From: Paracoccus shanxieyensis
GTDB lineage: Bacteria > Pseudomonadota > Alphaproteobacteria > Rhodobacterales > Rhodobacteraceae
NCBI RefSeq assembly: GCF_009711265.1
Contig: NZ_WMII01000006.1
Location: 62,001 to 126,000 of the forward strand
Direction: 5' to 3'
DNA: 64,000 nucleotides
Part shown: piece after piece, positions 1-7,855 of the stretch
Layout: each line of letters starts with the position of its first letter
Numbering within the stretch: position 1 is the stretch's first letter
Translations under genes and position numbers: made by a program
The notes under the pieces: generated by a model
The model's input: only the letters and a program-made list of their open reading frames with translations
Told to the model about the DNA's origin: nothing
Databases searched by the model: none

Positions 1-664
1 GCTGCGTCCAGCCGCGCCCGGCCCCAAGGATCGTCGCCAGAGGCTTGCCCGCGGCAGCGGCGCCCGCCTCGATCCGGCGCAGCAGATCCTGCGGGGCGGG
101 GTCCTCCATGCGTTCCAGATGGTCGATCGACCCGGCCAGATCGTTGGGGCCGATAAAGATCAGATCGACCCCCTCGACGGCGGCGATCTCGGGCAGGTTC
201 TCGACCGCCTCGATATGTTCGCATTGCAGCATCAGCAGCAGTTCCTTGCTGGCCTCGTCGCGGGCATAGCCGGGACGCGCGCCCCAGTCCGAGGCGCGCA
301 GGATCGGCGCCGCATAGCCGCGTCGGCCAAGGCCGGGATAGCGGCAGGCCGCGACGATCTCGCGCGCCTGGGCGGCGGTGTTGACCATCGGCACGATCAG
401 CGACCGGAAACCCCGGTCCAGCACCCGCTTCAGCGTGGTGTCCGATCCGTCGGGGACGCGCAGCACCACCTCGCCGCCCGCCGCTTCGACGGCACGGGCG
501 ACGGCCACCCAGTCGTCCAGATCACCGACCCCATGTTCGCCGTCGATGACCAGCGTGGTCCAACCGTGGCGCACCATGATTTCGGCAATGTCGGGATTGC
601 CCAGTTCGACCCAGGCCGCCGCAACCTGTTCGCCCGCCTCGATCCGCTGTTTCAGCCGGTTCAT
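1..664 (-). CDS. HpcH/HpaI family aldolase (partial, runs off left edge)
   Basis: The reading frame starts at the ATG complementary to 662-664 and stays open to base 1, giving at least 221 residues; the C-terminus lies outside the window. Residues DGEHG, an RxxYxxP-like central region (RRGYAAPI) and IFIGPNDLAGS match HpcH/HpaI-type class II aldolases, which cleave or form a bond between pyruvate (or a related oxoacid) and an aldehyde in a metal-dependent reaction. The start overlaps the stop of the preceding dehydrogenase gene by four bases (ATGA), so it is translationally coupled and is the distal gene seen of the GntR-headed operon. A role in splitting the oxoacid made by the dehydrogenase is inference; the substrate is unknown. 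Confidence 0.85.
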   Translation of the reverse strand, partial: MNRLKQRIEAGEQVAAAWVELGNPDIAEIMVRHGWTTLVIDGEHGVGDLDDWVAVARAVEAAGGEVVLRVPDGSDTTLKRVLDRGFRSLIVPMVNTAAQAREIVAACRYPGLGRRGYAAPILRASDWGARPGYARDEASKELLLMLQCEHIEAVENLPEIAAVEGVDLIFIGPNDLAGSIDHLERMEDPAPQDLLRRIEAGAAAAGKPLATILGAGRGWTQ

Positions 665-2076
665 GCGCCTTCCTCCATGTCGAACACCTTTCCGGGGTTC
701 AGGATGCCTTGCGGATCTATCGCCGCCTTCAACCGCCGCATCAGCGCCAGTTCCTGCGGGGTCCGCGTATAGCCAAGATAGGGTTTTTTCAGCAGCCCGA
801 TGCCATGTTCCGCCGAGACCGTGCCGCCAAAATCGCGCACGGTCTCATAGACCGCAGCCGAGATCTGCGTCATCGGCTGTACCTGCGCGCCCTTGGACAG
901 CGCGATCAGATGCAGGTTGCCGTCGCCGATATGGCCGTAATAGACCGAAAACGCATCCGGCACACGGTCGGCCAGCCGGGCTTTGCAGGCTTGCGCGAAA
1001 TCGTCCATCACCGCGACCGGCAAACCCACGTCAAAGGCCACATGCGGGCCAAGGCGGCTGCCGAATTCCGAACAGGCATCGCGCGTGGCCCAGAACGCGC
1101 CGACATCGGCCATGCTTTGCGAGATGGCGGCATCGGCGATCAGCCCGGCCTCGAACTGGCTTTCGATCCATGACTGGAAGCGCGGGCCGTCGATGTCTTC
1201 GGACAGGCCCTGCGCCTCGATCAGCACATAGAACGGATGCGCCCCGCCCAGCGGAGAGCGGACGCCCACCGTCACCGTCGCCTCGTGCCAGTAATCGGCC
1301 CACATCACCTCGAAGGCCGACAGCATCGGCCCCAGACCACGCCGCGCCTGGCCCAGCAGAGCCACGACATCGCCGTAGCTGTCCATGCCGCACAGCGCGG
1401 CATTCACGCAGCCGGGCTTGGGTTGCATACGCAGGACGGCACGGGTGATGACGCCCAGCGTGCCCTCTGACCCGATGAAAAGCTGTTTCAGATCATAGCC
1501 CGCATTGTTCTTGATCATCTTGTTCAGGCTGGTGACCAGCGTGCCATCGGGCAGCACATATTCCAGCCCCAGCACCATCTCGCGCGCCATGCCATAGCGG
1601 ATCACCCGGTTGCCGCCGGCATTCGTGCCCAGATTGCCGCCGATCTGGCACGATCCCCGCGCGCCCAGATCCAGCGCGACGAAGAAGCCCGCATCGTCGG
1701 CGGCGCGCTGGATCACCTCCAGCGGCGTGCCGGCGCGCACGGTCATGGTGGCGGCGGCGGGGTCGATCTCCTCGATCCCCGCCAGCCGCTCCAGCGACAG
1801 CATGACTGCGCCCGCGATGGGATGGGCCCCGCCCGCCAGCCCGGTCAACCCGCCCTGCGGCACCACCGCAACGCCATGCGCGGCGCAGATCCGCATGACC
1901 TCGGCCACGCCTTCGGGCGTATCCGGGCGCAAGACGGCCAACGGCGCCTCGGTGGGCAGATAGCTGGTGTCCTGCAGATTGCGCGCGGGAATGTCGGCAC
2001 CCTGCAGCAGGGCGGCCGGGGGAAAGGCTGCGGCAAGCGCGGCAAGGCAGGCATCGGATCGGGCGGGCATGGGCAA
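661..2076 (-). CDS. FAD-linked oxidase / 2-hydroxyacid dehydrogenase (GlcD-like)
   Basis: 471 residues, the usual length of the GlcD/D-lactate dehydrogenase/D-2-hydroxyglutarate dehydrogenase group. The N-terminal half is a FAD_binding_4 domain with the glycine-rich PQGGLTGLAGG loop near residue 80 and a second GSEGTLGVIT segment; the C-terminal FAD-oxidase_C domain ends with GHIGDGNLH and AEHGIG motifs typical of this family. It probably oxidises a D-2-hydroxyacid to the 2-oxoacid, passing electrons through FAD to a carrier. It follows the TRAP binding-protein gene by 63 bp and overlaps the downstream aldolase start by four bases. Family assignment is firm, substrate is not known. Confidence 0.88.
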   Translation of the reverse strand: MPMPARSDACLAALAAAFPPAALLQGADIPARNLQDTSYLPTEAPLAVLRPDTPEGVAEVMRICAAHGVAVVPQGGLTGLAGGAHPIAGAVMLSLERLAGIEEIDPAAATMTVRAGTPLEVIQRAADDAGFFVALDLGARGSCQIGGNLGTNAGGNRVIRYGMAREMVLGLEYVLPDGTLVTSLNKMIKNNAGYDLKQLFIGSEGTLGVITRAVLRMQPKPGCVNAALCGMDSYGDVVALLGQARRGLGPMLSAFEVMWADYWHEATVTVGVRSPLGGAHPFYVLIEAQGLSEDIDGPRFQSWIESQFEAGLIADAAISQSMADVGAFWATRDACSEFGSRLGPHVAFDVGLPVAVMDDFAQACKARLADRVPDAFSVYYGHIGDGNLHLIALSKGAQVQPMTQISAAVYETVRDFGGTVSAEHGIGLLKKPYLGYTRTPQELALMRRLKAAIDPQGILNPGKVFDMEEGA

Positions 2077-2139
2077 ACCTTTGGCAAGGACAGGATCGGC
2101 GCGGCGGGGAGGAACGCCGCGCCGAAGGGGGGCGCGGCG

Positions 2140-3150
2140 TTATTCGCCGCGCAGCTTGGTCAGTTCCGCAAGCAGCAGATCATAGTTTTCCTGACCCACG
2201 GTCGGGATCGCGGCTTCCAGCACCGGAACCACCAGCTCGCGCAGGTGATCCGTGGCCTCGGGGGTCAGCTCGGTCACCTCCATGCCATGCTCTTGCAACT
2301 CGGCCAGCGCCTCGGTCACCGCCGCGCGCGAGCGTTCGATCTGCTTGTCGCGGCCTTCCTTGGCGCAGTCCTGCACCAGCGCCTGCTCTTCCGGGTCCAG
2401 CTTGTCCCAGACCTTTTTCGACATCAGCACCGGCGTCGGCGAATAGGCGTGGCGCGTCAGGGTCAGATATTTTTGCACCTCATAAAAGCGGCTGGCCTGA
2501 ATCAGCGGCAGCGGGTTTTCCTGACCGTCCACCGCGCCGGTCTCCAGCGCGGTGAACACCTCGCCAAAAGCCATCGGCACGGGGTTCGCGCCCAGACGGC
2601 GGAAGGTGTCCAGAAAGATCGGGTTCTGCATGACGCGGAAGTTCAGCCCGGCGAAATCCTCGGCCTTGCTGATCGCGTGCTTGTTGTTGGTCGAGTTGCG
2701 GAAGCCGTTTTCCCAGATCGACAGCAGGATCAGGTCATGCGCGGGCATCTTGGCCGCGACATGATCGTAATAGGGGCCGGTCATCACCGCATCCACCTCG
2801 GCATCCGAGTTGAACAGGAACGGCAGCTCGAACGCGCTCATCGCCGGTTCGATCCCGCCGATGGCGGCGGCGCCGGTCACCACCATCTCGATCGAGCCCG
2901 AGCGCACCGATTGCGTGGCCTCGGCATCGTCGCCCAGCTCGCCGTTATAGAAGCCGCGCAGCTTCATCTTGCCGTCGGTCTTGCCCACCAGACATTCCGA
3001 CATGCCCTTGATCCCGGCCGAGACCGGATGATCCTCGGCCGCACCGTTCGAGACCTTGAAGGTGTGGCGTCCGATCTCGGCCTGCGCCGGGGCGGCCATG
3101 GCCGCAGCGATCAGCGTGCTGGCAAGCAGGGCTTTAACGTGGCATTTCAT
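2140..3150 (-). CDS. dctP: TRAP transporter substrate-binding protein, DctP family
   Basis: 336 residues. The first 24 residues form a Sec signal peptide ending in AQA, so the protein is periplasmic. The rest has the DctP fold, including an NKHAISKAEDFAGLNFR segment and a later GQENPLPLI segment typical of C4-dicarboxylate-type TRAP solute receptors. It binds the substrate and presents it to the DctQM membrane pair encoded just upstream (39-bp gap after dctM). A strong GGAGGAGAACCAC stretch precedes the start. The ligand cannot be read from sequence; the surrounding enzymes suggest a hydroxy- or dicarboxylic acid. Confidence 0.92.
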   Translation of the reverse strand: MKCHVKALLASTLIAAAMAAPAQAEIGRHTFKVSNGAAEDHPVSAGIKGMSECLVGKTDGKMKLRGFYNGELGDDAEATQSVRSGSIEMVVTGAAAIGGIEPAMSAFELPFLFNSDAEVDAVMTGPYYDHVAAKMPAHDLILLSIWENGFRNSTNNKHAISKAEDFAGLNFRVMQNPIFLDTFRRLGANPVPMAFGEVFTALETGAVDGQENPLPLIQASRFYEVQKYLTLTRHAYSPTPVLMSKKVWDKLDPEEQALVQDCAKEGRDKQIERSRAAVTEALAELQEHGMEVTELTPEATDHLRELVVPVLEAAIPTVGQENYDLLLAELTKLRGE

Positions 3151-3189
3151 GTGGTTCTCCTCCCAAAGATTGAATGCGGATTTGCGGGT

Positions 3190-4467
3190 CTAGCGCAGCC
3201 ATTCCATCGGCCACAGCACCAGTTGCGGGAACATGACCAGCAGGAACAGGACACTCAGCTGCGCGATCATGAAGGGCATGGCGCCCATGGCCGCCCGGTG
3301 CATCGGCACGCCCGACACCCCCGAGGCCACGGACAAGGCGATGCCCACGGGCGGCGTCACCAGCCCGATGGCGCAGTTGATGACGAACAGCACGCCGAAA
3401 TAGATCGGGTCGATCCCGGCTTCCTTGACGACCGGAAGCAGCACCGGCGCAAGGATCAGGATGGTCGGGCCCATATCCAGCGCCGTGCCCACGGCGATGA
3501 TCAGCAGCATGATGACGGCCATCAGGATCTTCGGATGCTCGATCAGCGGCTCGACGATGCCCAGAACGATGCCCGACAGATCGGCGATGGACACGAACCA
3601 GGCCGTCGCCAGCGCCGCTGCGGCCAGCAGCATCACCACGGCCGTGGTGGTCGCGGCATTGCGGAAGACCTCGAACAGTTGCGAAGGCTTCAGTTCGCGA
3701 TAGATCACGATGCCCACGAACAGCGCATAGATGACGGCGACGACAGCGGCCTCGGTCGGGGTGACGATGCCGAAACGGATCCCGCCCAGAATGATGACCG
3801 GCAGACCCAGCGCCCAGATCGCATCGCGCGTGGCGCGGCCGCGTTCGGCCCAGCTGGCACGCGGCAGGGGCTCGACATCGTCCAGCCGCGACACGATCAT
3901 CCAGGCGGCCAGCGCGCCCAGCCCCATCATGATGCCCGGCACGATGCCCGCCATGAACAGCTGGCTGATCGACAGGTTCGTGGCCACCCCGAAGATGATA
4001 TAGGCGATCGACGGCGGAATGATCGGCGCGATGATCCCGCCCGAGGCCAGCAGCCCGACCGAGCGCGCCTCATCATGGCCCGCGCCGCGCATCATCGGCA
4101 AAAGCATCGTGACCAGCGCCGCCGTATCCGCCGCAGCCGATCCCGACAGCGAGGCCAGAATGATCGCGGCAAAGATCGCCACCACGCCCAGACCGCCCCG
4201 GAAATGCCCGGCCAGCGAGATGGCAAAGGCCACGATCCGGCGCGACATGCCGCCCGCGTTCATCAACTCGCCCGCCAGCAGAAAGAACGGGATCGCCAGC
4301 AGCGTGAAGCTGTTTGCGCCGACGATCATGCGTTGCGAGATGATCTGAGGGTCGAACATGTCCAGCGCAAAGCCCATGGCGACGGCGCACAGGATCAGCG
4401 AAAAGGCGATGGGCACGCCCACGGCCATGGCGGCAATCAGCACGCCCAGAAAGATGACCAGGCTCAT
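3190..4467 (-). CDS. dctM: TRAP transporter large permease, DctM subunit
   Basis: 425 residues, almost entirely hydrophobic, about a dozen membrane segments. Diagnostic DctM features are visible: AIPFFLLAGELMNAGGMSRR near residue 60, PIIPPSIAYIIFG in the middle and GLVTPPVGIAL near the C-terminus. This subunit carries the Na+-coupled translocation path. Its ATG overlaps the dctQ stop by four bases, so small and large permeases are translationally coupled; dctP follows after 39 bp. Length and motif order are normal for the family. Confidence 0.93.
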   Translation of the reverse strand: MSLVIFLGVLIAAMAVGVPIAFSLILCAVAMGFALDMFDPQIISQRMIVGANSFTLLAIPFFLLAGELMNAGGMSRRIVAFAISLAGHFRGGLGVVAIFAAIILASLSGSAAADTAALVTMLLPMMRGAGHDEARSVGLLASGGIIAPIIPPSIAYIIFGVATNLSISQLFMAGIVPGIMMGLGALAAWMIVSRLDDVEPLPRASWAERGRATRDAIWALGLPVIILGGIRFGIVTPTEAAVVAVIYALFVGIVIYRELKPSQLFEVFRNAATTTAVVMLLAAAALATAWFVSIADLSGIVLGIVEPLIEHPKILMAVIMLLIIAVGTALDMGPTILILAPVLLPVVKEAGIDPIYFGVLFVINCAIGLVTPPVGIALSVASGVSGVPMHRAAMGAMPFMIAQLSVLFLLVMFPQLVLWPMEWLR

Positions 4468-4967
4468 TCATGCACCTCGCCATGCGGGGTGGGAATGCTG
4501 GTCAGGCGGCCCGTGGCATAGCCGACCATGCGGATGGCGGCCATGATGCCGACGCACAGGCTCATGGGGACGGCCACGCCGAACAGCCAGCTCATCGGCA
4601 TCCCGGTGACGGGGGCGATGTTCGTTGCGTTGATGTGCCATTGCATCAGCGTGCCGACCAGCAGCAGCAGGCAGCAGGCAAGGATCAGCCCGTTGGCGAT
4701 GGTCAGCAGCACGCGGCGGACCTGCGGGCGGACCATGACGACCACCATGTCAAATCCCATGTGCAGATTGCGCCGCATCGCCGCGACCGAGCCCAGAAAG
4801 ATCAGCCAGACAAAGCAGAAGCGCGACATCTCCTCGGAGAAATCCAGACCCGAGCCAAAGCCATAGCGCAGCACGACATTGCCAAAGACCATCAGCGTCA
4901 TCGCGGCCAGCAGGCCGACTAGCGCGATGTCGATGGCGCGAAAGAACCAGCGATCAAGTTGTTTCAT
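4464..4967 (-). CDS. dctQ: TRAP transporter small permease, DctQ subunit
   Basis: 167 residues with four predicted membrane helices, the usual size for DctQ. The start chosen is the ATG at 4967 because GAGGAGGGCG sits just upstream and because this ATG overlaps the stop of the SDR gene by four bases; a longer frame exists but its extra N-terminal residues are arginine-rich and unlike the family. The segment around EEMSRFCFVWLIFLGS matches the conserved E-x-x-R-Y/F DctQ motif. It pairs with DctM to complete the membrane half of the transporter. Confidence 0.9.
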   Translation of the reverse strand: MKQLDRWFFRAIDIALVGLLAAMTLMVFGNVVLRYGFGSGLDFSEEMSRFCFVWLIFLGSVAAMRRNLHMGFDMVVVMVRPQVRRVLLTIANGLILACCLLLLVGTLMQWHINATNIAPVTGMPMSWLFGVAVPMSLCVGIMAAIRMVGYATGRLTSIPTPHGEVHE

Positions 4968-5686
4968 TTGCGCCCTCCTCCGACGCGCATGGTTTCGCCC
5001 GTGACATAGGCGGCGGCGAACAGCAGCCATTCGGCGGCCTCTGCCACCTCGTCCGGGGTGCCTAAGCGGCCCAGCGGGATGCCTTGGGCCGTGGCCTCAA
5101 GCGCCGCGCGGCTGGCGAAGACGGACTTCTGAATCTCGGTGTCGATGATGCCGGGTGCCAGCGCGTTGACGCGGATGCCGGGCGCCAGATCGCGGGCCAT
5201 CGCGCTGGTCAGCGCCAGCAGCGCCGCTTTCGAGGCGCCATAGACCGCATGGCCCGGCGCGCCGCCATTGGTCCCGGCAATCGAGGACATGTTGACGATC
5301 GCCGCCTGCGGATGCGCGGCGCGGGCGCGCAGAAAGGCGGCGCTGGCCAGCAATGTGCCGGTGACATTGATCGCCAGCACGCGCTGGATCTCATCGGCCT
5401 GCATGGCGTCCAGCGCCATTGGCTGGCCCAGAATCCCGGCATTGTTGACCAGATGCGTGGGCGGCAGTTCGGCAAGCCGGGTTTCAGCCCGCAGGATGGC
5501 GTCCGGATCGGCCAGATCCACCTCGGCCGTCCGCACATCGCCGCCCCATACGGTTCTGGCAGCATGCAGCGCATCGGCGTCGCGGTCCCACAGCCAGACC
5601 TTCGCCCCCCGCGCCAAGGCGCGCGCGGCGATGGCAAGCCCGATGCCTGCCGCGCCGCCGGTGATCAGGACGACCGGCGCGCTCAT
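4964..5686 (-). CDS. Short-chain dehydrogenase/reductase
   Basis: 240 residues, classical SDR. The nucleotide-binding ITGGAAGIG motif is at residues 7-15, NNAG near residue 85, the catalytic serine in NMSSIAG and YGASK (Tyr/Lys pair) near residue 150. It should use NAD(P)(H) to interconvert an alcohol and a carbonyl. The ATG overlaps the stop of the upstream isocitrate-lyase-family gene by four bases and its own stop overlaps dctQ, so it is within the GntR operon. The substrate is probably an intermediate of the organic acid route encoded here. Confidence 0.88.
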   Translation of the reverse strand: MSAPVVLITGGAAGIGLAIAARALARGAKVWLWDRDADALHAARTVWGGDVRTAEVDLADPDAILRAETRLAELPPTHLVNNAGILGQPMALDAMQADEIQRVLAINVTGTLLASAAFLRARAAHPQAAIVNMSSIAGTNGGAPGHAVYGASKAALLALTSAMARDLAPGIRVNALAPGIIDTEIQKSVFASRAALEATAQGIPLGRLGTPDEVAEAAEWLLFAAAYVTGETMRVGGGRK

Positions 5687-6552
5687 GCCTCATGCTCATG
5701 CGCAAAGGCCTGATGGCTGGCCAGATCGACCAGGGCGGAAAAGCGGGCATAGTCGAAGCCCTCGGGGTTCGGCGCGATGCGGCCGGTCGCGCGCAGCTTG
5801 TCCAGCGCCTCGGCCTGAGCGGTCAGGCTGGCCAGCAGCGTGGTGATCGCGAACAGGCAGATCGCAAAGCCCATCTCTTGCAGGTCATCCAGCCCAAGCG
5901 CCGCGGCTTCGGTGCCATCGACCAGACTGACCACCTTGGGACCGGGCAGCGCATGGGCCACGGCCTCGACCTGCGCGACGGTGCGGATGCCATCGACAAA
6001 GACCAGATCGACCCCGGTCTGGGCATAGCGGCGGGCGCGGTCCAGCGCCGCCTCGATCCCCTCGGCCCCCAAAGCGTCGGTGCGGCCGATGACCACCATG
6101 TCGCGCGGATTGGCGTCGCGGGCGGCCACGGCGGCCCGCAGCCGGGCCTCGGCCTCGGCGGGGCTGACAAGGCGCGCACCCGACAACTGCCCGCAACGCT
6201 TGGGCATCTGCTGATCCTCGACATGGAAGGCGGCGATCCCAGCCTGCGCGTAATCGTCGATGACGCGGCGCAGGTTCAGCGGCCCGCCATAGCCGGTATC
6301 GGCATCGGCAATCACCGGCACGCCCGCGACCGCGGCCATGGCACGGGCCTGATCGGCCATCTCGGTCTGGCTGAGCAGGCCAAGATCGGGCACGCCCAGA
6401 CGGCTGGCGGTGGCCCCCAGCCCGGTCATATAGACCGCCGGAAACCCGCTTTGCGCGATCAGCCGGGCCGACAGGGCATCGGGCGCGCCGGGCGCTGCGA
6501 TGATGCGGCCCTGCGTCAGCAGGTCGCGCAGGTGCTTGGTCTGATCCGTCAT
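5683..6552 (-). CDS. Isocitrate lyase/PEP mutase superfamily enzyme (lyase or oxaloacetate decarboxylase-like)
   Basis: 289 residues. The Mg2+-binding ADADTGYGG motif, EDQ and the catalytic-loop motif KRCGQ (usual form KKCGH or KRCGH, so the last residue differs) place it in the PEP mutase/isocitrate lyase superfamily, with methylisocitrate lyase, dimethylmalate lyase and oxaloacetate decarboxylase as the closest types by size. These enzymes cleave C-C or C-P bonds alpha to a carboxylate, releasing pyruvate or an oxoacid. It overlaps gntR upstream and the SDR gene downstream by four bases each. The exact reaction is not decided by sequence alone. Confidence 0.85.
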   Translation of the reverse strand: MTDQTKHLRDLLTQGRIIAAPGAPDALSARLIAQSGFPAVYMTGLGATASRLGVPDLGLLSQTEMADQARAMAAVAGVPVIADADTGYGGPLNLRRVIDDYAQAGIAAFHVEDQQMPKRCGQLSGARLVSPAEAEARLRAAVAARDANPRDMVVIGRTDALGAEGIEAALDRARRYAQTGVDLVFVDGIRTVAQVEAVAHALPGPKVVSLVDGTEAAALGLDDLQEMGFAICLFAITTLLASLTAQAEALDKLRATGRIAPNPEGFDYARFSALVDLASHQAFAHEHEA

Positions 6553-7238
6553 GGCTTGGGGTGTTCCTTTTGCGATTGCAAGGCGGCTGTCAGACGGCCG
6601 GTCCAGTCGGCATGGACCTTCAGCATGGCCTCAAAACCGGCGGTGTCGCCGGACAGCAGCGCCTCGGCCATGTCGCGATGCTGCGCCAGACCGGATTCGC
6701 GCCGCTCGTCAAAGGGGGCGGTCAGCAGCGTGCGCAGCGTCGCCAGCCGCGCCTCGGCCAGACGATAGGCGTCGCGCATCAGACCGTTGCCGCAGCACAG
6801 GAAAAACGCCGCATGATAGGCGGTATCGGCATGACCATAGGCGCGGCGATCGCCATTTGCATGGGCCTGCACCATGGCCGCCACGGCATCCTGAAGCTGG
6901 CGCGCCAATGCGTCCTTGTCATCGCGCACGGCCATCAGCGCCGCCTCGCGTTCCAGCATGAAACGATAGTCGCACAGCTTGGCGACATCGTCCTCGGTCG
7001 GGTTGAACACGAAACTGCCGCGCTTGGGGCGGACTTCGACCAGCCCGGTGAATTGCAGCGCGTTCAGCGCATCCCGCACCGGCGAGCGGCTGATCCCGAA
7101 CGCCTCGCACAGACGCTCTTCCGAGATGTTTTCGCCCAGGGTGAATTCGCCGTCGATGATGGCATTGCGCAGCCTGTCGGCGGCCATTGTGGCAAGCGAG
7201 GGCGGTTGCGCGATGCGCATGGCGCTTTTTGCAGGCAT
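6549..7238 (-). CDS. GntR family regulator, FCD (FadR-like) subfamily
   Basis: 229 residues from the ATG at 7238, chosen because GGAGGAGCGGTG lies directly upstream; a TTG 15 bp earlier lacks such a site. An N-terminal winged helix-turn-helix (ADRLRNAIIDGEF then ISRSPVRDALNAL) is followed by an alpha-helical FCD ligand-binding domain with conserved Asp/His pattern (YHAAFF, QHRDMAEALL). It is the first gene of the operon running to the left edge and is overlapped by the next gene (ATGA). The perfect palindrome at 7260-7287, about 20 bp before the start, is the likely operator, so the gene is probably autoregulated and controls the whole operon in response to the pathway substrate. Confidence 0.9.
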   Translation of the reverse strand: MPAKSAMRIAQPPSLATMAADRLRNAIIDGEFTLGENISEERLCEAFGISRSPVRDALNALQFTGLVEVRPKRGSFVFNPTEDDVAKLCDYRFMLEREAALMAVRDDKDALARQLQDAVAAMVQAHANGDRRAYGHADTAYHAAFFLCCGNGLMRDAYRLAEARLATLRTLLTAPFDERRESGLAQHRDMAEALLSGDTAGFEAMLKVHADWTGRLTAALQSQKEHPKP

Positions 7239-7259
7239 CACCGCTCCTCCCAAAGCTTG

Positions 7260-7287
7260 TGTTACGTGTTACATGTAACACGTAACA
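7260..7287. promoter_or_regulatory. Perfect 28-bp palindrome, likely GntR operator
   Basis: Both arms read TGTTACGTGTTACA toward the centre, with no mismatch over 28 bp. Each arm holds two TGTTAC units seven bases apart, so the site could take one or two dimers. It stands alone in AT-richer sequence just before the gntR start, which is where FadR-type repressors bind. The half-site does not resemble the FadR TGGT...ACCA pattern exactly, so assignment to the neighbouring regulator is by position. Confidence 0.75.
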
Positions 7288-7348
7288 TTCAGAGTCAATC
7301 TTGCTGTTCGGCCCCGGCGATTTTTTTGATCGCGACAGGCGGCGGCGG

Positions 7349-7657
7349 ATGGCAGGCGCCTTTGCCGCTGGCCTCCGCGTTGCCATGATTGCCCGCGCGC
7401 CGCGCCAGAACGCGGACCAGCGCGGCGCCTGCAACTCCCTCACGCGCAACGGCACATGGCTAAATCAGCGCGAGGCCGCCGAAGTGACCGCCGCCCTTGG
7501 CCATGACAGGGCCTCCAAGCCGGTGACGCATTGGCTGGGCTGGTCGATCTGGGCAGTGATCCTGACCGGCGCGGCCTGTTCCGCCTTGATCGGCGTCCTG
7601 CACCTGCTCCGCTGGAACAGCGTGGTGCCGGGCTGGCTCGCGGGGGTGGTTCAGTGA
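7349..7657 (+). CDS. Hypothetical small membrane protein
   Basis: 102 residues from the ATG at 7349 (an upstream in-frame start at 7301 also exists). I do not recognise it. The third codon positions are strongly G/C like the neighbouring genes, and a single hydrophobic stretch (GWSIWAVILTGAACSALIGV) lies in the C-terminal half, preceded by a polar segment. No clear ribosome binding site is visible. It lies between the divergent GntR operon and the SLC13-type carrier gene and could be a remnant of a larger membrane protein. Confidence 0.35.
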   Translation: MAGAFAAGLRVAMIARAPRQNADQRGACNSLTRNGTWLNQREAAEVTAALGHDRASKPVTHWLGWSIWAVILTGAACSALIGVLHLLRWNSVVPGWLAGVVQ

Positions 7658-7855
7658 CCGGGCCGCTTCCCTTTAGCTGCACAAGCCGCAAGGCCCCCGC
7701 CGCCGCGTCCGATCAATTTCCGCGCAAAGGTTGCCCTGCCTAACGGTCAAGGGCATTGTCGACCTTTGTTGCGTTCCACCCCCCGCATGTGGCGGCACAC
7801 CGGCATGTCCGATCCGGGGGATGGAAGGCCCGCACCAACGACAAGGAGGAGAGCT

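Noticed and set aside
1822..4521. 899-residue plus-strand open frame
   Set aside because: It runs antisense to the FAD dehydrogenase, dctP and dctM genes, whose families are certain, and its translation is His/Arg/Gln-rich low-complexity typical of antisense frames in GC-rich DNA.
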